A stretch of 64,000 bases of DNA from Sclerodactyla briareus (lineage: Eukaryota; Echinodermata; Holothuroidea; Dendrochirotida; Sclerodactylidae): assembly GCA_026419785.1 (NCBI GenBank), contig JAODTK010005794.1, positions 62,001 to 126,000 of the forward strand, in the 5' to 3' direction. Below are positions 14,201 through 29,200 of this stretch, one piece after another. Below the pieces are notes generated by a model. It saw only the letters and a program-made list of their open reading frames with translations. It ran no database searches and was not told the origin of the DNA. The first letter of the stretch is position 1. Each line of letters opens with the position of its first letter. The translations under genes were made by a program, and so were the position numbers.

Positions 14201-17200
14201 GAGGATGGACATCATCATTGATCAGTCAGAACACTGAGAGACAGATCATAATGGCTCGGTGGGGTATGGTAGAGGATGAACATCTTCATTTATCAGTCAG
14301 AGCAATGAGAGACGATCATAATGGCTAGTGGGGTATGGTATAGGATGGACATCATCACTGATCTGTCAGAACAATTAGAGAGACAGATCATAATGGCTAG
14401 GTGGGGTATGGTATAGGATGGACATCATCACTGATCAGTCAGAACAATGAGAGAGAGATTATAATGGCTAGGTGGGGTATGGTAGAGGATGGACATCATC
14501 ACTGATCAGTCAGAACAATAAGAGACAGATCATAATGGACAGGTGGGGTATGGTAGAGGATGGACATCATCATTGATCAGTCAGAACAATGAGAGGCAGA
14601 TCATAATGGCTAGTGGGGTATGGTAGAGGCTTGCTATCATCATTGATCAGTGAGAATAATAAGAGACAGATCATGATGAACAGGTGGGGTATGGTAGAGG
14701 ATGGATATCATCATTGATCAGTAAGAACAATAAGAGATAGATCATAATGAACAGGTGGGGTATGGTATAGGATGGACATCATCATTGATCAGTCAGAACA
14801 ATAAGAGATAGATCATAATGAACAAGTGGGGTATGGTATAGGAGGATGTCATGACTGATCTGTCAGAACAATAAGAGATAGATCATAATGAACAGGTGGG
14901 GTATGGTAGAGGATGAACATCATCATTGATCAGTCAGAACAATGATATAATTATGGGGATTAGCATGCTTGTACCTGTGAACTACCTCTTCTAGGCATAC
15001 GATATGTTACAAGCTGAATAACAACTAAATAGTGTCATTGAAAAAAATACACGAAAATATTGACAATGCCAATCTCATAGACATCAGGTATGTTTATTCA
15101 TGTTTTGCAGATTTAACTAAAAAAATGCTTTGATGACTATAGGTTAAACGAAGCAGCAATGAATACCATACATTGAAAAATACAGCATCCATACCACACA
15201 GGCGAAATCAAGCAGCACCAATAGCAAAAGGCTAAGCAAAGTAGCACCCATTACCATAGGATGAATGAACCAGCATCCATACCCATAGGTTATACAAAGC
15301 AGCATCAATAACCACTAATTAATGGAAGGGCATCCATAGCCATAGGAGGAATGAAGCAGCATCCATACCCATAGGATAAATGAAGCACCATCCATACCCA
15401 TAGGATAAATGAAGCAGCATCCATACCCATAGGATAAATGAAGCACCATCCATACCCATAGATAAATGAAGCAGCATCCATACCCATAGGATAATGAAGC
15501 ACCATCCATACCCATAGGACAAATGATGCAACATTAATACCACAGGATTAGCGGAGAGACATTGATAACTACAGGTTAAACAAGGCAGCATCTATACCCA
15601 TAGGCTATACAAGGCAATAACCATGACCATGGGATTTGGACTGATGACACATTAGAATAGATTTCAATAAAGACGGATATGAAAATATGTTTATAATTTC
15701 TAATCACACAGAACTTACAGTCCAGATTGGCGTAGCTGTAGCTCTTGGACTGTTGGAAGATGGGGAGTTCCTTCTCTTCAAGAGAAGCCAGTGCATCGAT
15801 AGCATCTCTAAGGGAGAGAGTGGAAGAGCGTGGAAGAGAGTGGAAGAGAGACATCAGCTGTGTGCCCAAACGAAGATCGAGCCCCACCCTCCCCAGCCCC
15901 CCCCCCCAAAAAAAAAACAACAACAAAGAATCATGAAACCGATGAATGTTCCAATAGGACAATGATTCAATGTCATTGTGCGTTACCTTAGGGTCCTAAC
16001 AAAATGTTCTTGTGTGCTCCATACCAGCTGATGGTGGCACTCTACTGAGGTGATCATGCCATAATCAGCCCCGAAGAATATCACCTCTGGGGCCTTCATT
16101 TTGTGAGATATCAGTTAGAGGAGGTCTTGCATCTCTATGAGTTATCTGTCCAGACCCACTTCTTCCCATCACTCCTACTTACCCTAACCAAACAGAGACA
16201 GACCAAAAGACTGCTAAGTTTGTAATTTCATCTATTGACCAGTGTTCTGTTGATGAGCTGAACCTTATTCCAATTCCCTATCATCACCATTTACATCTGC
16301 CAACTCAGGGAGTGAGGTACCAACTTCCAGCATTTTTTTCAATATCTATCAGGCTATTCAGGGTGGCCGGGGATTCACCCTTTTTCACTGCCATACAGTG
16401 ATACTAGACAACTAAATATCCACCATTGTGATTCTCCCCATTGTCCTAGCACACCTACACCATTGACCCTGATCAACTACACCGACAGCTTACCATCCAA
16501 AATGTTCAAAAACATCTGAACAACTGATAGATGCTAATGGGTGAAGATGCTAGCTAGGATATAAACCTGTATTGGACTACATCATCATATTAATTAGCCC
16601 CATTGGAAATTAAATTACTCACTCCCGGTCGCTTCCATATGTTGAGGTCAACCTCGCCTTGATAAGCGTGTAGCCGAAGCTAGCTACTTGTGGGTCACGC
16701 TCAGTCTTCAGGCTGGAGACCATCATCTTCACCAGTGTATGGGCTGGGAGGGATTCCATCAGAATGTAACAAGCAGCCATCCTAGTCTCAGAGTGGAGTG
16801 AGGTATCGAGGTATATAGGTAGGAGGACATCTTGAACCTGTGGGAGGTTAGTGAAGTATACCTCCATCAGTATTTAACAGGCAGCTATCCTGGTCTTAGG
16901 ATGAAGGGAGGTATCAAGGTATATAGGTAAGAGGACCTCTTGAACCTGTGGGAGGATATCGCAGTAGACCTTCATCAGTATCTAATAGGCAGCCATCCTT
17001 GACTCAAGTTGAAGTGGGGTATCGAGGAATATAAGTAGGAAGGCATCTTGAACCCCTGCGAGGATAGTAAAATATACCTCCATCAGTATCTAATAGGCAA
17101 CCATCCTGACTCAAGGTGAAGTGGGGTGTTGAGAAATAGAGGAATATAGGTAGGAAGACATCTTGAACCTGTGTGAGGATATTACAGTATACCTCCATCA

Positions 17201-20200
17201 GTATCTAATAGGCAACCATCCTTGACTCAAGGGGAAGTGGGGCATCGAGGAATATAGGTAGGAGGACATCTTGAACCTGTGCAAGGATGGTAAAGTATAC
17301 CTCCATCACTTTCTAATAGGCAACCATCCCAGCCTCAGGATGAAGGGAAGTATTGAGGTAATAAGGCAAGTGGACAGTTTGGACCTGCAAGAGCATTGTG
17401 CATAATACCTCAATCTGACAGGCAGCCATTACTTGGCCTAAAGGTGAAGTGAGATATCCAGGTTTATAGGATAGAGGGCGTCCTGAACCTGTAGGAGGAT
17501 AGTGACATATACCTCCATTAGCGCATAAAAAGTGAACACTCTGGACCCACAGGTGAAGTGAGGTATCAAGGGATTTAGGTAGGAGGACATCTTCAGCCTT
17601 TGGAGTATACTAGAGTATTCCTACATCAGTATCGAACAGGCAACTATCCTGGTTTTAAAGGTGGATAGGGTGGAGGGAGGATTTGTGGGATAGGTGAGAG
17701 AGCATTTCAAACTTGTGGGAGGGTAGTGAAGTATAACTCCATCAGTATTTAACAGGCAGCTATCCTGGTCTTAGGATGAAGGGAGGTATCAAGGTATATA
17801 GGTAAGAGGACCTCTTGAACCTGTGGGAGGGTAGTGAAGTATACCTCCATCAGTATCTAATAGGCAACCATCCTTGACTCAAGTTGAAGTGGGGTATCGA
17901 GGAATATAAGTAGGAAGGCATCTTGAACCCCTGCGAGGATAGTAAAATATACCTCCATCAGTATTTAACAGGCAGCTATCCTGGTCTTAGGATGAAGGGA
18001 GGTATCAAGGTATATAGGTAAGAGGACCTCTTGAACCTGTGGGAGGGTAGTGAAGTATACCTCCATCAGTATTTAACAGGCAGCTATCCTGGTCTTAGGA
18101 TGAAGGGAGGTATCAAGGTATATAGGTAAGAGGACCTCTTGAACCTGTGGGAGGGTAGTGAAGTATACTCCATCAGTATTTAACAGGCAGCTATCATGGT
18201 CTTAGGATGAAGGGAGGTATCAAGGTATATAGGTAAGAGGACCTCTTGAACCTGTGGGAGGGTAGTGAAGTATACCTCCATCAGTATTTAACAGGCAGCT
18301 ATCCTGGTCTTAGGATGAAGGGAGGTATCAAGGTATATAGGTAAGAGGACCTCTTGAACTGTGGGAGGGTAGTGAAGTATACCTCCATCAGTATTTAACA
18401 GGCAGCTATCCTGGTCTTAGGATGAAGAGAGGTATCAAGGTATATAGGAAAGAGGACCTCTTGAACCTGTGGGAGGGTAGTGAAGTATACCTCCATCAGT
18501 ATTAACAGGCAGCTATCCTGGTCTTAGGATGAAGGAGGTATCAAGGTATATAGTAAGAGGACCTCTTGAACCTGTGGGAGGGTAGTGAAGTATACCTCCA
18601 TCAGTATTTAACAGGCGCTATCCTGGTCTTAGGATGAAGAGAGGTATCAAGGTATATAGGTAAGAGGACCTCTTGAACCTGTGGGAGGGTAGTGAAGTAT
18701 AACCTCCATCAGTATTTAACAGCAGCTATCCTGGTCTTAGGATGAAGGGAGGTATCAAGGTATATAGGTACGAGGACCTCTTGAACCTGTGGAGGGTAGT
18801 GAAGTATACCTCCATCAGTATTTAACAGGTAATTTTGTTTCAGGGTGAAGGGAGGTATCTATGTATAATATATTCATCCTGGTTACCAGAAAGAAATCCT
18901 GGATATGAGTCTAGAAATGAGGAAGGATTGTCAAAACAAGTTAGGCCGAGATAGCCCATTCAGGCTGAAGTGACTCCAGCCAAGTGATTGGTCAGATTCA
19001 GGTTGTCATTCTGTTGGACCATGGAACCCTCCATCAAGCACTGAACACACCCTCCCATGTCCCATGCCTGTAGAGCCAACCCAACCCCCCCCCCTCCTCA
19101 GCCCTCCACAAATTCACCCATCACCCATCATGCTTGTTCTAATAATGATATAATAACAGCTATTTACCAGAGAGGCGTTGTGTGGTATCACTCTCCGTAG
19201 AGCATAGATGGCCTGAGTCTGTAGATCCACAGAGCCCTCCATCGCCACGTTGAGAATGAATGCTATTTGGCTGTGGTCGTGGATGCCTGCATTCCCAGAG
19301 GCCTTGATCAGTTATTTTTGCGACTGATTATGGACCCTCTCGTCTGAGATGAATCTTCACTTTGGAGAGAGCCTAGAATGACGAACAGCGGAGGTGAGAT
19401 GAAAGGTTGTCGTGGACATGAACAGCTATTTGACGCATCAAATCGTTGAGAGCGTGGTGGCCTAATTGTTAAGGCATCGAGCTCATGATCCAGCAGTTGT
19501 GGACTCCAGGTGCTTCATCTTCATTTCTTCACACTACCCAGGTGTAAATGGGTACCTGTGAGAGTACACTGGTGGGCCTTCATGGCTGCCATATGCCCTC
19601 TGGGATTGTCGGGGGGGGGGGTACATAGTCTGAACAAAGGGGGGTGGATTGATTAAAGCACTTGGAACCACCTGTATTGAGTATTACAACAATGCAGGCA
19701 ATATTAATATTAAATTTAAGTATTCATAGACAGATGGCTAGACTAGAAGTCAGTCAACCAGTCACAGAAACATACAGTGGAGAAAGAGACACAGACTATA
19801 ATCAGGACCACAGACAGGCAAGTACAGAGAACAAATAGACAGGCAGACAGACTGAGGAACACACAGAGACACCTTGCAAAAAAAAAAAAAAAAGTTCAAT
19901 GTGGTTTTCTGTGTAGCTATATATGTTCTGACAAAGTTGCAATTTTGATGCACACTTAGATTGAGAGACAGACAGACATACTTACCCTGCTGTAAGTAGT
20001 TTTAAGTTCATCTGCACATTCATTGATGTGTGCCTGTCTTGGCTGCTAAGGAAGCAATGTGCAGCAGACTCACCTTGCTGTAGGCAGCTTTTTGTTCGTC
20101 TGTACATCCATTAGCCAGTGCCTGTTCTGGCGTTACGTCTACACATACAGTATAAACGAGAGCTCCAAAGGCGAGGTAGCAGGGACTGGCGATCTCAAGG

Positions 20201-23200
20201 TTATCTGCTTCCTTCTCATCAATGCATAATGCCTGTGTGTGAATTGTGCCGAGACAGAAACAGGGATTAGGTTATCTCATTAACCACCAGGAAGAAAAGC
20301 AGAGAACAATTTGAACAAGAGCACCAATGGTGCTGTAGCTCAAACTCAAATAAATGCTCATAATATTTCACTTCAGAATGATCAACAAAAGCATTATGAC
20401 GTCCGGGAACTTTCATGTGAATGCTTTTGGATTCTTTAGTTCTTTGAAACTATCCTCCATGTGGTCAATGATTGTTATTTCAGCACGTCAGACTCATACA
20501 CACCTGAGTTCTTCGAGCGTTCTATGGTTAGAACAGGTCACACAGTATTGCATTAGTGCCGGTATCATGGAATGAATATCAGGAGTATGTTGGTTATATT
20601 TAAGGCTGGCGCCAAAAAAATCCCGCCGTGGTTGGCCGAAACATCCATGGATACAGGTTAGCTGAATGGGTACTTGGCTGAAACGGTTGTTGGCTAAAAC
20701 TTGTAGAAAGCAGTAGGTTGAACTCAAGGCATACAAACCCAAAGAAATAGTTTGGGCCATATGCCCTTGGCCTGAGCCCTATTTACTAGTCCTCAACAGA
20801 AGACTGAATACTCCCAATGTAAACAATGTTTTGTTATGTGGAAGTGTGTGTAACCACTGAACACACACACAGTCAGTGAGGATTAAACTGTCTGACTACT
20901 GTAGTTTAACGGTACCAGTATCATTAGACCCAACTGGCATCCAAGGCCAGGCTAACTTAGCAAAGAAAAATAAATGAACATATTGATCGTCCTCCCCTAT
21001 TACAGAAATTTGACATTATGGGTATTTTGTAAACTTTAACTTGTTCAGAAAGATGTTCCAGGGGTACAAGGCGATCACCACCAGTGTCCCATCTGGTTGC
21101 ACGATTAATGGTTTTTTCTATTAGTACAATGCCCAAACAATAAAGGCAATCCCATGTCTTGCTCCCAGATTTTTGTATTAGCATTTAATACTGTAGGAAC
21201 AGCTTAATAACCAGTGAACAATTTCAAATTGTTGACTGGTTGACCATGTCTACGAAGGAGTACAGGTTTTGTGGAAATATGACTGAAATTGTCTGACTTA
21301 TGCAAATTAGACACAATATTCAACTTTCAGTGACCCATTTTCTCATTTCGAATATATATGTCAGGACCAATAGTGGACCACACTTTACACATTTCATGGG
21401 AATCTTACCAACTTGGAACATTTACATGAATGAAGCAAATTATACACACATGAATAACCCCCAGTGACTCAAGTCAATGTAAAAAAAAATGGAACTGAAG
21501 GTAGATTGCATCAAGCTTCATAGGAAATCTAACAAACTTCGAAATTTGGAATGAACTATGCAAAAAATAGACTAATGAATAACTTGCGTCTCATCAAAAG
21601 TTGAAGGTAAAATAAGTCATACCTACAAAGTTTCATGGGAATGGGCAAACTTTAGCATTATGCATAAATTATGGCAAATAGACAGTTGTTGAATTACCTC
21701 CAGTGACCCAGAATCCATGATGAAAAAAATTGGAATGAAGGTAAAAAAACATACCCACCAGGTTTCATTAAAATCCAACAACTTCAAGATTTTGTGCAAT
21801 AAATTACGCAAAAATTAGACACATTGAATACTCCATTGACCCTGAATCTCTGTTAAATAATTTCAGGACTGGATTAGACCATACTCACTGTCAAGTTTGA
21901 GGAAAAATCTTAAAACTTCGAAATTTACCATAAATTGCAAATTAGACAGCTTACTGGCCATTTTTTACGCTGTAAATCTCGACCTCACTTCAACTAGTGC
22001 CAAACCAAGTCTCCATAGCAATTTACAGTTTATCTTGTAATTGATAACGAGGCTTAAACAATGAAATTATGAAATAGGCCAATTACACTACTTGATAGTG
22101 GTTTGGTGCCCAAGAACTAGTCAGGTGGTGTCCACAAACCCGGTAATAAATACAAAATTTCGTCAAAATTGGCCTCACCGTTTCAGAGAAATCCTGCTAA
22201 AAGAAAGTTTGTCAGGTCAGGCGAAACAAAAAAAAAACGGAATGATTGCTACTGTAATGTGTACTCATGGTTGTACTTGGATGTATCAAATTAGTGTTTA
22301 CACAGTGTCAGGGTTGAGCCTAGGAGTCAGATGCCAATGCAGGATGTGTCATCACAAATCTTGTGTTTTACGAACATCTAAACTTACCCCTACCTTTTTC
22401 ACCCCAACCTTTAATCCCTGACCCCACCCCTAATACTAATCTCAACAGCCTCCTGCTTAGCCCAAAGTTTGTTCCTGACTTTCCAATGGAGTGCATTGCA
22501 AACTACTTGCTACACAAGTTACACTGAAAACAGTGGGTACATGCCCACGGGGATAATGTAACCCCATGCTTAATGTTCCTTTCTTCCATCCCATAAGTAC
22601 TGTGACTGTCGCCAAAAAGGCTAATTCTCAACGGCAACAATTTTTCTGGGGCCCCATAGTGGAATGTTTTTCAAGGCAAAATTGTATTTTGAGTTGAATT
22701 AAGGAGAAAATAAAAATGGTAATTTCAAATGGCTCTATTAACTCCCACAAGGTTAGCCAGCAGTAGGCCTAGTCTACTCAAACTTGCTATTTTTGTACAG
22801 GGACCACACCTTGGCTAGATCAGAAAAGTGAATATCTGAAGACACCTTGAAAATAACATGATCAATCTTGTGAAATGTGTTGTATCAACCAATCGATCTA
22901 CATGCCTGTTTCATTATTGATGATTTTCAAATATTTTCAGATCGCAGATTTAACGTTATCGTAGGCTAAGTTGACTTGTGCTGTAGAATCATAAAACTTA
23001 GCCTAGGCCTAGTAATTAACAGTAGTATTAGGCGTACACTTCAATGCTACGAAGACGAAACCTCTGCCTCAAACCTCCGCTTGCAATTGCCCTCCAAAAT
23101 TCTTGGTTTCACGAATCTATCTTCGATATTTGAATTATATTATTTATTCATCCGTACTACACATCTTCACTATTAGAAGGAAGTATTCCATGATTAGTCC

Positions 23201-26200
23201 GTGGAACGAGAAATACCACAAGTGTCCTTTCGAGTGACTGGCTGGCGTACGCTCGCTCACGGCTGTTGTACATACGTACGTCGGTATTGCATATACCCAG
23301 TATGGTGCGTTCTTTCAAAAGGTGGGAATTTGGTAATTACCGATAGAAGGAATACAAACCGTATACGTGCGCTGAAAGGTTATGTGACGAAATAAACAAC
23401 CCCCTCGAGTTTTTGTCTGCTCTACCTGGTATATACGGATATACGAGGTCCGAAAGTACGCGGCATAGATTGCGAGGTCAGATTCGAGTGATTATGGGAG
23501 AAATGAATAAGGATCAGGGGAAATAAATCACTTGTCCATGGAACAACTCCTAAACTACCGTCAGATTACATGAATGTAAATGTTGTGAAAATGCATGAAG
23601 AAGCACTTTTGAGGAAAACATTAGAATACAATTTGAGAACAGTCAATCTCTTCATAGCAGAAAATGGCATTTTGTAGATTAAAACAAAATAGCCCTTATT
23701 CCTCTTTAAGAACCTTTGACCTTGACCTCACCAGGTCCAAAGTTGTTCCCGGGTCAATGAACATTGTTTTCCAAGTTCGGTCCAAATTCATCAAAGTTTG
23801 ACTGGGGAGGGCTATTATATTCCTTTGCACAGATGTTTACGTTTGAACTCTAATCATGATTGACGTTGCATCTAAAAATCTGTTGGACAATCTGAAAGGA
23901 GCGCCTACCCAACGAACTTATGACTGAGTGTCAAGGACATTAATATGCCTTTTTGTAGGAGAAGTAAATTTTGTAATTGTGAACAAAATGGCAAATTTAT
24001 GCTGTAATGACTCATGAACTTGACCTTCACTGGTCAGAAATGTCCTAGTTGTCAATGATAATTATGTTCAAATTTTGGTCATGGCAGCCAAATGTAAAAA
24101 AAAAAAAAAGCCAAAAGTCACTTGTGGACACACAGGAATAGGAGATAGAATGAAAATCAGATCACAAAAAAGCTTCAACCAGCATAGCTGGTTGAGCTAA
24201 AAACAAAAAGGCCGGAAGTAGGTCAAAGAAAAATAGAGCCACAATTAGCCCTTACCACCAGCCAGAGCCACAACTACTCTCCTACAATTCAGAGCAAATA
24301 GACTCACAACAGTAAGAGGCACATACCCCTCACCAGTCAGAGACAACTGGCCTTCACAAGTCAGAGTACCACACTACCCTTCCCAGTCAGGGCAGACTTA
24401 CCATTCACACCAATCAGCGCCCACACTACCCTCTCACCAGTCAGAGGCACACTACCCTCTCACCAGTCAGAGCCACACGGGCCTTCACCCAGTCAGAGCT
24501 ACAACTACCTCTCACCAGTCAGAGCCACACACTGGCCTCTCACAGTCAGAGCTACACTACCCTCTCACCCGGGCTGAAGAAAAGTGCAAAATTTCCCAGG
24601 AGGAGCAGCAAAGATTCTGATAATTTTAAACAGTAAATTTGGCAAAACTTCCCTGAGATCGCAAAAAATTTCCATCCAGATTGCAAAATTTCCCGGGAAC
24701 GAGCTTCCCATATTCCCTACTTTTTCCTGCCAGGCTCTCACCAGTCAGAGCCAAACTGGCCTTCACCAGTCAGCGCATCATACCTCTCACTAGTCAGAGC
24801 AACACTACCCTCTCACCAGTCAGAGCCACACTGGCCTCTCACCAGTCAGAGCTACACAGACCCTCTCACCAGTCAGAACTAACATCCCCTCCCACCAGTC
24901 AGAGCCACACTGTCCTCTCACAGCAGAGCCACACTGCCTCTCACAAGTCAGAGCCACAAGTGGCCGTCTCACCAGTCAGAGCCACACTACCCTATCAACC
25001 AGTCAGAGGCAGGACTAACTCACACCATCAGCCGCACCAAAACCTTTTTGTAAAACCCCCCCCCTTCTCACCAGTCAGAGGCACACTACCTCTCAACCAG
25101 TCAGAGCCACACTGGCCTCTCACCAGTCAGAGCTACACTAACCTTCACCAGTCAGAGCCACACTGGCCTCTCACCAGGTCAGAGCACACTAACCCTATCA
25201 AAAAAACCAAGGGCTGAAAAAATGCAGAAAATTCCCAGGAAGGAGCAGCAAAGATCTGATATTAAACAGTAAATTTGGCAAAACTTCCTGGAGATCACCA
25301 CCACAAAAAAAAAAAAAAAATTTCCCTCCAGATAGCCAAATTTCCTGGAAGGAGCTTCCCAACATTCCCTACTTTTTACTGCCATGCTCTCACCAGTCAG
25401 AAGCCAAACTGGCCTCTCACCAGTCAGAGCTACACTACCCTCTCATAGTCAGAGAACAAAACACTATCCTCTCACCAGTCAGAGCCACACTGGCCTCTCA
25501 CCAGTCAGAGCTACACTACCCTCTCACCAGTCAGAACTACCCTACCCTCTCACCAGTCAGAGCCACCACTGTCCTCTCACCAGTCAGAGCCCACTGCCCT
25601 CTCACCAGTCAGAGCACACTGGCCTCTCACCAGTCAGAGTTACAATACCTCTTCACCAGTCGGAGGCGACACTACCCTCTCACCAGGTCAAGGCCACACG
25701 TCTATCACAGTCAGAGCACACTGCCCTCTCACCAGTCGAGCCACAATACCTCTCACCAGTCAGAGCCACACTGCCCCCCCCTCACCAGTCAGAGCCACAC
25801 GGCTCTCACCAGTCAGAGCTAACTACCCTCTCATAAGTCAGGCCAACACTATACCCTCTCACCAGTCAGAGCCACACTGCCTCTCACCAGGTCAGAGTAC
25901 AACTAACCCTCTCACTAGTCAGAGCCACACTGCCCTCTCACAGTCAGAGCCACAACCGGCCCTCTCACCAGCCGAGCACACTGTCCTCTCACCAGTCAGA
26001 GCCACCATACCTCTCACCGTCAGAGCTTAACACTACCCTCTCACCAATCAGAGCCACACTACCCTCACACCAGTCAGAGCACACTACCCTCTAATCAGTC
26101 AGAGCCACACAATCCCAACATCAGTCAGAGCACACTACCCCTCACCCACTCAGAGCCATTCTGCCTTCTCATAAGTCAGAATCACATGCCCTACCTTCTC

Positions 26201-29200
26201 TATAATCGGAATATCAGCAATCACATAGGTGTGTCATTCTTACCAGTAGACTATTGAGTACATCTGTATTTGGATGGGTCAGTGCCAGTGCACCTAGGCG
26301 CCATGCTCTTCTCATGGTCACAGGATGATTACCAATCTTGTGGATGATATCCAACGATGCGACAGTAGAGCCAACTATAGCCACAGAGCATCCTCCAAAA
26401 TGGTCTCTGTAAAAGTAAATTTGAAATTTGAAGGGCATGATCTAAGCCACAGTTCTGGATTTCTTCAAATTGTGCATGTTCTTTTTTTTCTTTGTTATGA
26501 TAGTGCAGTGTCCAGTTTGATATTGTAACTATCCCATGGGTGATGCTTCAGTGCCTGATTTAATTGTTCTTTCCCATGTCACATAAGTTAACACATGATA
26601 CGGTGGGTTCTTTGCAAGTTGTAACTTCGTAATCACCAGGTAGAAGTGAACAGAAACGTACGTGCTCCCAACTGTTAGGTTACGCAGTCACAAACCCTCT
26701 GGTGTTGTCCACTCTACCTGATTATACACGGTAGATGAGAGGTTTGAAGAAACGCACCAACATTACTCCCATCATTAGAACAGAAGTGAACTGTAGGCTA
26801 GCTGATGATCTCATTCTAGGTCTGTTTTTTATTTACATGTAGTTCAGTGATGCCTTACACCATTGAATCAGGAGTTATTGATCACCTTTTTCTCTGGTAT
26901 GTCCTCGCCAGTACCTTCCTGTCTGGTAGCGTTCGATCACTGCCAGCAGTTCCTCATCCCCTGATGTCTCAGTTTTCTGGACGGAGTAAGAGGAATTCAC
27001 TGGAGGCGGTGTCCAGGGAGTCACCACCCTCTCCAGGAACTCTCAGGAATGTTTGTTAGGAGGCAATCCACTGAACAAAAAAACATATGTTGCAATTATT
27101 CTGAAGGTTCGACAGCCTGAGAGGGACAAAGTGTTTAAATGAAATGATTATCTTACATTATTCATCCTCCAGGACGTACTAATACAGTACCCAGATAGCA
27201 CTGACATATGCGTTAGTTTCCAATTGACACCTGAGCAGCAGTTGGTTTCCTGACGTTGCTTCAATGTTTGGCCTAATGTTTTCATCTGTGAACATTGACA
27301 TTTTGCTTACCACTGCCAATGTTGTGCAGACCATTTGCGCTCTATGGGCCCTCCTAATACTAATAGGATCCAAGTATTTGGATATAAACGTGTGGCATTT
27401 AGTTGGCCAAAAAAAGTTTGGTGCAACATTGTCTGAAGGTCGCATAACCCCCCCCCTTCCCAATTTTTTTTTGTTTGAAAAAAAAAAGGGGCTGATGGTT
27501 TGTGACACATTTAGAAAATATGCTGTACTGGCAAAGTGGCCCGACCTACACACACATCGAGGAAATGAAAATGTACTGAGGGCAAAACGTCCAGACGATC
27601 GACACGATGACTACTATAATTCACATTTGCATGGGTCTTGTCTAACGTTTTCTTTCGAGTCCAAAACTTTCTGTGGCAGGACTTGTCACTGGTGCTAGGC
27701 ATCGTGAAACATTATTACCCCTGTTCATGGACCTCCACTGGCTAGCCGGGGCACAAACGCTGTTTTAAATATAACAACCAAATATAAAAAAATCCTCCAT
27801 TCCAAACAGTGGAATGGCCTTGGCCTGGCCTATTTATCCCAACTAATATCCCAGGTTAACTCAACATTAAACCTGTGGCCTCAACCGTGTGAACACTAAA
27901 TGGAAAACACATCCCTCACAAGATATCGCTTTCCATGGAAAAACCACTTTCTCAATTGGCTGCCCCCCTACTGTGAGTAGGTAACACACGCATTTGCCAC
28001 TTCAACCTAATGTGAAAAAAAATTTTTTTTTATTTTAAAAAACCAAGCCTAATGTCATTGAAGGCGCAAGTCCAGCCAAATTGATACTCTTGTTGTGTTA
28101 TGATGTTAAATATTCCACTCCCTTCCAGTTTAGAGCATGTTTGGTTGGGGAAGAAATGGGCTTCCCTCAAATTTCAATTTTTCATTCGTGCTTTGGGCAA
28201 ACTGGCAAAACCTTTCTTGATGTCATATCCACCAATTTAAAGGAAAAGTTGAGACATAATTTCAAAACTTTTCTTCAAAATTGGTAATAGACGCAGCAAA
28301 ATTGCCAAATAGCCAACTAGCAGTGATAAATTGTTAAATCTTTAAAAAAGTTGTAACTTTATGACCCGGACGAAACATGCCATGAACATGAAACAAGTTT
28401 GAGGGCATGATTTTCAATGCACACATTATGACAGTTAAATATTCTGGCTGGACAGCCCTTCAACTGGGTAATGTCTTGCTGGTAAATCGCTTCATATTTG
28501 TGTTTGTCGTTGTGTTCGAACTTGAAGACCTTTTGCATTTGGCGGCCTCACAAACAAAACCAGAAAGCAAAAAGGCTTAGTGATTTCTTAGGAACACTGA
28601 AAATCAAGAGGCACTTGTGACTTCGGAGGGAACACAGGTACAGGTTTTGAATTGAATAGACCAGGGCATGTATGACTCGAGCCAAAATTGACCCTAACCA
28701 TAAGGGAAACTGAAAACTATTCATCTGGATGTAGTTAAAATTCACTTTTTTCCCTGTTCTCGTTGTTATTCACGTTGGCATTCCATTTTGATCATTAATC
28801 TTTTTGTTCACTCCTCCCCCGCACCTTGTTAATGCCTGTTTCAGTCAGCCCCTTGCATATCTGTGTACAGGCCTGACGTTGTATCCATGCCTCCCTTCAT
28901 ACTGGTCTATTGATGTCTGACATTCACCTGGAGGCCATGTCCCCTCCATTCCACCCACAACCCCCCCATTATTTGTTATTTCATCAACCCCTTGGGAGAA
29001 AAAGCCAGAGGTCCATTCCCCTGCCTCTGTACCTGTCTAATGATGTCTGACGTTCCTTCTGGTATTCTATTCCTCTCTCCGCGTATCTCCTCCTCACCTG
29101 TCCTGCTGCTCTCTATGTAGACCATCCCTGGCTCAGATTTCTCTCCAGGGTCTGGTTCAGGAACATCCGCTTTCTGCTGTACAGAACATTCGAAACGCAT

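Noticed and set aside
13290-14945. CRISPR-like array
   Set aside because: The units are contiguous 71-bp tandem repeats without unique spacers, in animal DNA.
15305-15591. Three overlapping minus-strand open frames (MGMDGASL-like repeats)
   Set aside because: They are the three readings of the 29-bp minisatellite, which lacks stops.
24681-25836. 178- and 150-codon plus-strand frames (SPVRATL repeats)
   Set aside because: Repeat by-products of the 26-bp array, broken by indels, no flanking signals.
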